Origin: Nilaparvata lugens
Taxonomy: Eukaryota; Arthropoda; Insecta; Hemiptera; Delphacidae
NCBI RefSeq assembly: GCF_014356525.2
Contig: NC_052507.1
Location: 37,684,368 to 37,748,367, forward strand
Length of the DNA: 64,000 nucleotides
Direction: 5' to 3'
Of the stretch, positions 55,672 through 64,000 are shown in pieces; the stretch's first letter is position 1, and every line of letters starts with the position of its first letter. The notes under the pieces are model-generated. The model saw only the letters and a list, made by a program, of their open reading frames with translations, was not told the DNA's origin and ran no database searches. Made by a program: the position numbers and the translations under genes.

Positions 55672-56345
55672 TCATTTTTTAAAACAATAGGTATCTCTTT
55701 GATCGTCCCATGGTATTATTTCTATTTCTGTTAAATGCGCGGAAAAACTTGTCTTAGAGCCTTCGCCGATTTCTAGGTCTGCTTTCAGTTTTTCTGAGAT
55801 ATTTGAAATCTGAAATTTTATTATTTGAAAGTTGTCAACCTCATCGGATAATGCGTGAGAGTAAATGGTTTTGCGTAGCACGGTATTCTTCGGTGTGACA
55901 AATTGTGAGCTTCTCTCGTGAGAGTTTTTCCACATTGCAATTTCTATTGTCTCTAACGGATGAATTTTTATGTCAGTATCTAGAATGAAACGTTGAGTTA
56001 TCATATATGATTGACATTGTACTCTCTTTATCCAATTGCTATTCATGGGAATGGATACTCTCTCATTGAGTTTTATCTCGTGGGAACTGTGTTTGAGATC
56101 GATTCCATTTTTTAAGAAGAAGTTATTCCCTACCAGTAAATCTACTGACAATTTTTCAACTATGTAGCATTCTTGTTCATATGCGATATTTTTTATTGAA
56201 AATTTTACTACTGCATTTCCATAAAATGAGATTTTTTCCCATTGGCTGCATATAGTGCAACATCCAGATTATCAACTATTTCTTCTTCTGGAACTAAGTC
56301 TTTCTTAGCAGGACAGACATTTGAGCCTGAATCCATCAAAATACT
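55672..56345 (-). pseudogene. Gypsy retropepsin and downstream spacer
   Basis: ILMDSGSNVCPAKK (about 56310-56345) contains the D-S-G active site of a retroviral-type aspartic protease. After a frameshift, SVDLLVGNNFFLKNGIDL matches the second conserved segment (LLG-D position, here with N). The remainder (to 55672) has no recognised motif. The protease would cleave Gag-Pol. Confidence 0.7.
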
Positions 56346-57500
56346 TATTTGTTTATCCTTTGATTTACCAACAATTTCTCATGCTGATCCTACAGTATTG
56401 CATTGTGACTCTATCAGTACTAATTTGTCTGGAGGTTCAGGTCAAGGGGGGTGATTTTGTAATGATAGCGAGCTTTTCTTCTATCAACAAGGAAGCCTTT
56501 AGCTTATCATCCATAGTTGATAACTGTCGTTTTCCATCTGAGCACTTTTCAATACTTTTTAAATTTTTGTTTTCTAGTTTGGCAATATCGTTATGCTCTG
56601 AAAATCCCTCAATGTTATCAATAGTAAAGTATATTGATAAAATATCCAATCAATAGAAGTTGGGTTGTCATTCCATTATGAAAACTCAATTGTTGGTATT
56701 TTCCTGTATAATTATGTGAAATGCTTTTCGAGGCTGGGAGGGTTCTTCTTAATAGAAAAAATTTGTAGGCTAGATTTTTGGCTTCTTGATAGTTATGATT
56801 CAATGAATTTGTGTAATGGTATATTTTCCCGGTTCTGTTATCGCTTATTATTAAGGAATAGCTATCCTTCAAGTTTTCATTGTTGGTCATTTTTGCAGGT
56901 TTTTTGAAAACAAATAACCAAAATGGCACATCAAGGTTATCTTCTTGGATTATTCCACTCAGGTTTTCGTTAGTACTCGTTAAAAGACTAAATGTATTTG
57001 GAGTATCGAAACCTTGAAACTCAGTTCATATAGGAAAAGCATAATTATCTATTATGTTCTGAATAATTCTCATTGTATCTCCATCTTCATTATTTTCATG
57101 TAGGGTCTCACTATTTTTCTTTCTGATAAAATTCATGTCGAGTGAATTATCAGATTTTGGAACTACATTTTGGATTTCATTTTCGTTTAAGTTTTCTGGA
57201 GTCATATTAATATTCTTTCTTTTTTTGGTGTTGTTTCTGATGACTCGTCCGAATTTATAAGAGTAGCTGCTATTTCAGCATAGGATTTCTCATTTTGAGA
57301 GAATTGAAAATACGGTAATTCCTGAATTTTATCTACGATATCTTTTTCAATTTGAGCGACCTCACATTGGTCGCTTTGCTAGGTTTCCTCGTCACACGTT
57401 TTTTGGATGTTAATTAAACTGACAGGAATGTACTTTTTGACCTGTTTTTTTTTTTACAAATTTCACACTGGGGCTGAGCCTTTTCAGATGAATTTTTCTG
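56346..57500 (-). pseudogene. Gypsy gag-pol spacer, heavily disrupted
   Basis: Several short frames read in the minus direction (for example NDIAKLENKNLKSIEKCSDG and SLIISDNRTGKIYHYTNSLN). None has a known motif. They fill the space between zinc knuckles and protease, longer than usual, and may include another insertion. Confidence 0.45.
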
Positions 57501-57860
57501 GTTTAAACCATTGTAAAAGCATTCATCTGTGTTGTGATTTTTGTAATTACAGATGGCACAATAGCATTGTTTTCCATTAGGAATTGAAGTGTCTGAACGA
57601 TTTGGTGGATTTTTCTGATTTTGTAGGTTGTGGTAGCAATTCTCTGTTGTATGGTTTTGATAGTGACAAATTGCGCATTTTTGTTGTTTAGTATTGAACT
57701 TACGTGGCTCAGAAAGACCCTGATTTTGTTGTGAGTTATTCCTGTTCGGGTTTTGATACTCATCTGATCTCTGCCTAGGCTTATCTTACATTTCAATTTT
57801 TCTATGCGAGGGTTGTATTGCCTGTACCATTTGTTTTTCTTCTGATTTCGCAATTAACTT
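57501..57860 (-). pseudogene. Gypsy nucleocapsid with two CCHC zinc knuckles
   Basis: CAICHYQNHTTENCYHN (about 57660) and CAICNYKNHNTDECFYNG (about 57530) are C-x2-C-x4-H-x4-C knuckles that bind RNA during packaging. The frame is interrupted near 57787 by a TAA. Confidence 0.75.
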
Positions 57861-57879
57861 TTTTAATCTATCGGACAAT

Positions 57880-59085
57880 AGTATATTTCGCACCTAGGGC
57901 CGAAAATGGGACTTTTCTGGCTCGAAATCGGTTTTCAAGTCCGAGGCCGTAGGCCGAGGACTAGAAAAGATTGAGAGCCGGAAAAAACATTTTTGCCCAT
58001 GGTGAGAACGTTATTTTTCGCCACACAGGAAAATAAACAATATATATATGAGAATAATTGTCTATTATAAGCACTTCCGAAAGCAAAAGTGGAAGGTCAT
58101 AGCTCTAGCAAATCTGAGGTAATCTGAATATCAAGAAATTGTCCAAGTATTTTTATTTTTTATTCTGATTTGTCTAAATAACCTGAAAGATTATGTTCAA
58201 TTATATGTAAGAGGTTGAGTTCATACTTTTTATTCTTCCAAATGACAATAAGATGATATTATTATAAATGTTTTGATTATTGAATGATAAACACAAGAAT
58301 GAAAAGTTTTTGATCAGCTGTTTTAGCACACTTGAAATTTGGCCAATCTGAATGTCAATGGAAAGTTTTTGATCAGCTGTTTTAGCACACTTGAAATTTG
58401 GCCAATCTGAATGTCAATGGAAGTTCAGGTTAGAAGTTCTATCCTACTCTGAAAATAGAATTATTTGAATAGTTTATAATATATATCTTATCTGTATTTT
58501 ATTCATCCAAATAAAATGATAGTATATTATTACAGAATACTTTATTGAATTCTAAAAGCATAAAATGATTCCGTTTATCCACCATGTTCCATGATAAACG
58601 CTGTACTAGGAGGTTTGAGGTTAGATTCTATTATACTCTGAAAATTGAATTTGAATAGTTTATAATATATATCTTATCTGTATTTTATTCATCCAAATAA
58701 AATGATAGTATATTATTACAGAATACTTTATTGAATTCTAAAAGCATAAAATGATTCCGTTTATCCACCATGTTCCATGATAAACGCTGTACTAGGAGGT
58801 TTGAGGTTAGATTCTATTATACTCTGAAAATTGAATTTGAATAGTTTATAATATCTCATTATTTGTATTTCATTCATCCAAATAAAATGATAGTATCTTA
58901 TTGCAAAAACTTTATTCAATTCTAGAAGCATAAACTGATTCCGTTCATAAACTATTTTGTAAACACGTTCACATCAAATCAGAATCAGCTGACTTCAAGG
59001 TTATTTTACAGCCCTAGGGCCGTAAAAATTTTACCGGCCTGGTCAGAAAACAATCACTTTCGGCCTCCATATGACGCACGTAAAC
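57880..59085. mobile_element. 1.2-kb insertion inside gag
   Basis: Gag is open on both sides (INSFRPTW at 59093; LKKLIAKSEEKQ near 57860) but interrupted here. The edges carry GCACCTAGGGCCGAAAATGG and an inverse-like GCCCTAGGGCCGTAAAA, suggesting imperfect inverted ends. Inside are a 59-bp duplication (58301-58420, TGATCAGCTGTTTTAGCACA) and a ~187-bp tandem repeat. The left third is related to the MITE interior at 29870-30080. Confidence 0.6.
58447..58960. repeat. ~187-bp tandem repeat, 3 copies
   Basis: CTCTGAAAAT begins at 58447, 58636 and 58822 (periods 189 and 186). Each unit includes AATAGTTTATAATAT, ATTCATCCAAATAAAATGAT and AAGCATAAA with TGATTCCGTT. The first two units are nearly identical, and the third is more diverged and incomplete. 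Confidence 0.9.
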
Positions 59086-59092
59086 CAGCTCA

Positions 59093-59716
59093 TTACATCC
59101 AAGTGGGGCGAAAACTATTTATCCTCTCCTCTTGCGGTGACAACCGTGACATGTTTGCAGTTTCATTGGATGATTGAGGCAATAATCCTATTCTGTCGTC
59201 TGTAATGAATTGGGATAGTGTGAATTGTTTAATATTATTTTCTAATTCAGTCATTGTATCGTTTTTCAGCATGACGATTTTGTCTAGAATATGTGAAAGA
59301 AGACTCTCAAATGTAGCGTATTTTTCTTTTCTCAGACATTTCTGAATCATACTTCTGGCATAAAAACAGAATGTGAGCCCTGTAATTTTGAATGGTTTCT
59401 CTTGGTGCATTTCCCTATTCATTAAATCTATTTCAATTTTTTCTACTGATGCAATTGGCTCAAAGTAGCCCAAAAGTGCATTGCTCACATTGTCGAAATT
59501 AAGGGTATTTTCCTTTTGCAAAGGGGCAGAGATTGTTTCAAAGTATTGAGCGGCGCTTCCTTTCAAATAGAATGGAAGGTATGTGAAGCAATCATCCTTA
59601 TCCCAAGAGTTTGCCGTGGAAACTCGTTTATAATTTTGAATAGAGTCGGAAATATTATCGTGAGGTGCAGCAGAGAATGTTTGAGGTGTGAAAAATGATC
59701 TTTTCCTTTCAGCCAT
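59093..59716 (-). pseudogene. Gypsy gag, capsid-like domain
   Basis: MAERKRSFFTPQTFSAAPHD, then VSTANSWDKDDCFTYLPFYL, KGSAAQYFETI and NALLGYFEPI follow the retrotransposon gag pattern (W, then LP-YL-G-A--Y). The 207-residue open frame ends where the insertion begins. Upstream gag frames (59720-60222) are frameshifted. Confidence 0.75.
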
Positions 59717-59719
59717 TGT

Positions 59720-60222
59720 TGACTGGATTTGGTCGTCTTGTTTTGTTATTTTAGAGTGCGTTACTTCAGGTGTTTTAAAAGGAATTGATAATAGATTTGG
59801 CGTTCAGGTGGATAGTTGTTTTTTTTGGCCAGTTCAAGACTTTCTTTAGGGAGAATAAATTCGGTTTGACTTTTTTGTGTTACTAATTTTGATGAAGTTG
59901 ATGGGCGAGAATTTTCTCCTGTATCCTGGAGTTTAAAGTTTTGCCTTAGGGTTCTCTCTAGATTATATAGATCAGGGAATTGGTCTTTTAATTCATCTGA
60001 AAGTTTAACAGTCGTTTAAATGTATTGAATAGCCCTTTCGCGCTCTTTTTGGTAATTAGGAAAGCCATTGAAATTCTTTTTTATTAATCTGAGAGTGGAC
60101 CTGATGAATTCTAAATCAGCATTTTTTGGTATATAAAGGTTGTATTGTTCTGCTAGGTTGATCGCTGTTGTTAAATCGAGTTTACACGAGGAAATACTTC
60201 TAAGGTCAGGTAAACTAGTCAT
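59720..60222 (-). pseudogene. Gypsy gag, N-terminal part
   Basis: The ATG at 60220-60222 begins MTSLPDLRSISSCKLDLTTA, followed by NLAEQYNLYIPKNADLEFIR. It stops at 60016 and the same strand continues SDELKDQFPDLYNLERTLRQ in the next stretch. It fits a gag matrix-like start but has no diagnostic motif. Confidence 0.5.
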
Positions 60223-60230
60223 TGGAATTC

Positions 60231-60927
60231 AATTCTATTTAAATGTGGGATTGGAATCAAATTTGTAATGTGAACATAGAGCATAATAGTAATAAGGCAT
60301 GCACATGAACAAAAGAACAAAAACTTAGAATAACTAATTTGATTGAATCAATTTGATAAAGAATTCATTTGGTTTGATAGTTTTTTCATGCTTCCTGATT
60401 TTCGAGAAAATATCTCTTATTTGAATAATTATTAACATAGATCAATTGAAAACAAAAATGAGCTCGCTTCATAACGTAACTCGTAGACGTGCTGAAATGA
60501 AGGTCATGCAACACAGTATTATTAAATCTCAAGATCACTTTCACTGTCAATGAAGTTTCCCTTTCATTAGCTACTCTTGACATTCTAATATGTTGAACAG
60601 ACATAAGTTGAACAGAAAATTGTTTGTTTACTATCTATCTGATTGTATTATTGAATTCACTATCATTACTCTATTATTTTCACCAAAACTTATTGAATTT
60701 ACTAATCATATTATTGTATTGTGTAGAGGGGCCGGAAAAGTCCAACTGAAGATTAGATTAATCTGTTTTATTTTCAAGCTTTAATTTTTTAGTGAGGAGA
60801 AATAAACACGGCGTGTCTCCATCATTTGTGACGTATCGGTCAGTAAGCTTTTACAATTGCATTACGTTGAAAGAAAACATTTAATATGTATCACCATTTG
60901 TAACCAAGTTATAATTTTTTTCAAATA
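60231..60927. other. no recognisable feature
   Basis: AT-rich. A recurring TTGAACAG string at 60592 and 60608 is trivial. No LTR-like end matching the other side of the Gypsy element is seen. Confidence 0.45.
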
Positions 60928-61045
60928 TTGGGGGCTCCACCACTTCCCAGATGGGAAGAAGAGCTACAAAGGAGATACATAGCTGAAGATGGTAGAGCAG
61001 ATATTTTAAAGAAATTAAAAGGAGAAATCATTCTAAGAAATACAA
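60928..61045 (+). other. coding-like stretch of unknown family
   Basis: On the plus strand the frame reads GAPPLPRWEEELQRRYIAED, then GRADILKKLKGEIILRN, a charged helical-looking peptide. A T-rich run and TTG precede it (60915-60927). It then runs into the inverse 3' end of LINE-F, so the longer frame is chimeric. It may be a host exon or the C-terminus of another retroelement. Confidence 0.3.
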
Positions 61046-61960
61046 AATTTATTCTTCTTCTTCTTCTTTGGCTTTACAACCCAGTGCGGGTCACAGCCTC
61101 ACTCAACTTCTGCCTCCAAGCATCCCTGTCCAACGCTGCACTTCTCCATCTCCGCAGACCTATCACTGAGGCGTCATTATTCACCACATCCATCCATCTA
61201 GTTCTTGGACGTCCTCTCTTTCTCCGACCGTACAGTCTTCCTTCCATGACCATCTTTGGCGGGTATGCGTCGTCAGCTCTCATCAGGTGCCCTGCCCATC
61301 TTAGCCTGCGTACTCGCATCAAGGTTACCACATCTGCGTGCTGGTACAACCTGTACAACTCTTCATTGTGTCGCCGGCGCCAGGCTCCCGATTCCTGTAC
61401 ACCCCAAAAGATCCTTCTCAGGATTTTCCTCAGGATTTTCCTCTCAAACACGCCAAGCATTTTTTCGTCTGCTAGTGTGCCGCCCATGTCTCGCTACCGT
61501 ATAACAGAACAGGCAAAATGATAGTCCGGTAGAGCATCAGCTTGGTCTTTCTACTCAGAGTTTGGCTCTTAAAAATATTGGACATGGCAAAATAGCATCT
61601 ATTTTCCAGCAATACTCTTCTCCTCACCTCTCTGCTTGTATCATTTTTGGCATTTATAGAAGATCCTAGATATATAAACTCTTCACCACAATCTCAAAAT
61701 GCTTTCCATTAATTTCAATGAGTGCTTCCCGTTCATGCGTGCCTAATGCCCCCGAGCCACCAGCCACCATCACTTTGGATTTTTCTCATTAATGACAGGA
61801 CCTATTTTTTTTGCAGCCTTCTCAAGCCTTCCATAAGCGTCCTTCATAGATGCTGTAGACCTGCTAACAATGTCTACATCGTCTGCATAAGCTAGAATCT
61901 GAGTGAGTCGGTTGTAGATAGTACCTCTAGTGCTAATTTGGGAGTCTGATCACTTTACAA
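61045..61960 (-). mobile_element. LINE-F: 3' fragment of a non-LTR retrotransposon
   Basis: Minus strand: catalytic AYADDVDIVSRS (about 61860-61895), frameshifted post-RT region, an intact C-terminal frame (61487-61074), and a short (GAA)n tail at 61045-61065. The 5' end stops at about 61960, so endonuclease and most of the reverse transcriptase are missing. Style is RTE-like. Confidence 0.75.
61074..61487 (-). pseudogene. LINE-F ORF2 C-terminal domain
   Basis: FERKILRKILRRIFWGVQES, WRRRHNEELYRLYQHADVVT, RVRRLRWAGHLMRADD, GRRKRGRPRTRWMDVV and RDAWRQKLSEAVTRTGL with stop. This is the widespread C-terminal domain of insect RTE-type endonuclease-reverse transcriptases. Its GC content is clearly above that of the surrounding DNA, suggesting a recent arrival. 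Confidence 0.8.
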
Positions 61961-63890
61961 AATTTATTGGTTTACAATATTAAAAAAGAAATAAATTTGA
62001 AATGTATAGTTTTCAAAGTTATATAATTTAGGCTATAAAGAAAAGGTAAACAGATTATTATCGAACAAGTCTTTATTTATCTTATATCAAAAAGGAGTTT
62101 CTATTTATTTCAATTCGATTAATTTCTAATAATCATTCATTTAAAATTATGAGGATTTTTCTCTTAGTTGAAACACTCTACATTTTATTTATTTTTGAAT
62201 TCCTATAAGAGAGAAAAACAACATGACATTATAATTTTAACTACTAAAATGATGAATAATTAATTGAGTACGATACCAATCCCCTTTTTGATGATCATCT
62301 CGTCAGCTTTGGCTGGAAGGTGAGGTCTAGAGAAAGGTCCAGGTCCTGGCCAGTGAGAGTCTTTGGATGTTCGCGAGGAGCGGCACAAAAAGAGACTGAC
62401 CGAAAAGTGGAAAAAGTGGGAAAATCTAATATGAAAATGCCGGCTGGTGGGGAGACTGGAAAGTTCCACCACTCTGAAGCTCTGCGACTTTTCATTCAGT
62501 CAGCGTAAATTGGCTTTCTAGTGATCCTGATTTTATTATTGAAAATTAAAAAGGAAAATAAATTTAAATTTTGATGTGCTTGAGGAGCTGTCAAAACCCA
62601 TGGTTTATGACACATTTTATTCTTGGTTTTATTCTTGTTATGTTTTAATTTGCAGGTAAGTTATCGTGATGAAGCGGCACAAGTGATGAGTTCCTGTCAA
62701 TTCGTGAGTTTTAAGTTCCACATTTATTTCGAAGCATTATTATCTCAAAGTTCAGCAAGTTTCGCATATAACTTATGTGATGATCAAACTTGCGTATCAC
62801 TTCCTACAAAGTGATCTTCCTACCTTGCCTGCGAACTAGATTTCGATAACATTCGATAACGACAATACAAGAGTGCTCATCGACGAATATCTATCATATC
62901 AGTAATATAATGTAATATCGATATAGGATTGAACTTATATCATTAATATATTGCCAGATGATACATTTACAAACAGAACAAGAGTAAAGCCAGTTATAAA
63001 AACATTGATTTTTGGAAGTACGATTTATTGCCGTCTATATGAATAATTCTGATGGATTAAACAGATGATATCAAAAAATTATCTTTGTCAAGTTCCGTTT
63101 AATCTGATAGAATTCATAAGGACGGCTAAATATCGTACGAACAAAAATCGATGTGTGTGTGCGGGGCTTTACTGGCTTGAGTCTTGGTCTCTAGTTTCCG
63201 TTTCCATTGATACAAGTAATCAGATTTTGAACAAAAACATTTAAATTTCATCGTGCTGAACGGGAATCAAGACGTAACTGTACTTTTCATACGCATGCTC
63301 TACTACAATGTGTAGACTGATAATAGAGGTGGGAGAAAACATTGTTACATCTAAAACTATCAAACATCTCGCTCTCCATCTTTCTGAACTAATGAGTACG
63401 GTAGTACTGAGTGATGTGAGTCAAGCTTTAAATATTCCAATATTTTCATATTCATCACCTTTTCCAGATCTGAATGATTGTAAATGACTGAATAAGTCTA
63501 GAGCTGTGTTTACATGAAAATTATCAACAAAATGTTTATTTTACCGCCCTTATAGTTTCAAACGCAGCTTGACAAACACATATTATGCACTTCATGTGTA
63601 TGATAAGTTATGTTCACTCTAATAGAATCTATAAGGACGGATAAATAAACAATTTGTTAATAACTTTGGTGTAAACGCAGCTTGAATGATACAAACTGAA
63701 TTAAACGGACTGTACAAAGCAGTATAACAAATCAATTTCAAAACGATGTCATCCATTGATTGTCTCAAGTGTGTGTGGTTGTAATCATTGACGGGCCACC
63801 TTTAAATTGCATCCCTCTGGAAGGGTCTTGATCTTGATAAGCCACGATACATGACTTGGGGTGTCCAGCAAGACAAGAGCTCCTTCTCAA
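61961..63890. other. no confident gene
   Basis: 62300-62510 is GC-richer, with a plus-strand frame (SRSWPVRVFGCSRGAAQKET) that I do not recognise. At 62654-62665 TTTGCAGGTAAGT looks like adjacent splice acceptor and donor. AATAGAATCTATAAGGACGG (63619) resembles GATAGAATTCATAAGGACGG (63107), a minor repeat. Nothing else is seen. Confidence 0.35.
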
Positions 63891-63895
63891 CTTCA

Positions 63896-64000
63896 CTTTC
63901 TTTTTCTTCTTCCTCTCTTCTTCTTCTTCTTTTCTTCTTCTTTCTTCTTCTTCTTCTTCTTCTTCTTTCTTCTTCTTCTTCTTCTTCTTCTTCTCTTCTT
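63896..64000. repeat. (TTC)n microsatellite at window end
   Basis: TTC/TTCT repeats fill the last 105 bp. The minus-strand tail of LINE-F is the same trinucleotide, so this could be the tail of another minus-strand LINE beginning beyond the window. Confidence 0.85.

Larger units (their letters stand above)
54120..60230 (-). mobile_element. defective Gypsy-type LTR retroelement without visible LTRs
   Basis: Minus-strand order: gag start (60222), capsid-like region (59716-59093), a 1.2-kb insertion (57880-59085), two CCHC knuckles (57700-57500), spacer, retropepsin (about 56340-56150), pre-RT spacer (55640-55194), a deletion at about 55090-55130 removing nearly all reverse transcriptase and RNase H, then integrase (55099-54122). 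Protease before RT before integrase is the Ty3/Gypsy order. No long terminal repeats are found at either side, and no envelope gene is seen. Many stops and frameshifts are present. Confidence 0.75.

Noticed and set aside
60928..61521. 197-residue plus-strand open frame as one gene
   Set aside because: Its second half is antisense to the well-supported LINE-F C-terminus, so the long frame is chimeric; only 60928-61045 is kept as possible.

Overview
This is AT-rich eukaryotic DNA, most likely from an insect and probably a hemipteran (planthopper/leafhopper type). The evidence is indirect: dense non-LTR retrotransposons, DD41D mariner and Tc1/mariner MITEs, hAT-like fold-back DNA, a Gypsy-type LTR element, tRNA-derived SINEs, many microsatellites, and a fragment resembling an insect-infecting virga-like RNA virus. 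The species cannot be fixed from the sequence. I find no convincing complete host protein-coding gene. Nearly every long reading frame belongs to a mobile element or is a translated satellite. A few short coding-like stretches (48126-48377, 60928-61045, 30200-30330 minus) are the only candidates for host exons.

Layout. 1-3780: a decayed non-LTR retrotransposon (LINE-A) whose ORF1 carries a FLYWCH-like zinc finger and an SGNH-hydrolase-like domain. Its ORF2 is cut by a repeat carrying a (CA)n tract and by a short retroposon flanked by a target-site duplication. 3780-9170: interspersed repeats, a 148-bp hairpin, a tRNA-derived SINE, a 34-bp minisatellite, a LINE fragment and a fold-back made from two mariner-type transposase 3' ends. 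9173-9430: a helicase fragment of virga-like virus type, lying directly upstream of LINE-B (9481-12515). LINE-B's (TTTATTCA)n tail runs into about 1 kb of the same satellite. 12513-17020: a tandem 1.9-kb duplication of satellite plus flank plus mariner. The second mariner copy is complete, with TA flanks, 34-bp inverted ends and an intact 365-aa transposase. 17.2-22.7 kb: mostly featureless AT-rich DNA with SINE-like pieces.

22.7-29.2 kb: two minus-strand LINEs (C and D). 29.3-34.3 kb: a MITE, shared repeats and a 2.2-kb fold-back element with hAT-like termini. 35.1-37.1 and 40.8-42.9 kb: two diverged copies of an unidentified 2-kb repeat. The second contains a 215-bp MITE, and the first copy preserves its empty site. 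43-51.4 kb: interspersed repeats, another MITE and one candidate host exon. 51.8-54.1 kb: LINE-E (plus). 54.1-60.2 kb: a defective Gypsy-type element (minus) with gag, zinc knuckles, protease and integrase but almost no reverse transcriptase, and a 1.2-kb insertion in gag. 61.0-62.0 kb: LINE-F fragment (minus). The window ends in a (TTC)n tract.

The genes do not form a pathway. The window is best read as a record of insertion, template switching, tandem duplication and tail-born satellite growth. The most interesting points are the virus-like helicase joined to a LINE 5' end, the LINE tail continuous with a 1-kb satellite, the intact DD41D mariner inside a tandem duplication, and the 2.2-kb palindromic element.
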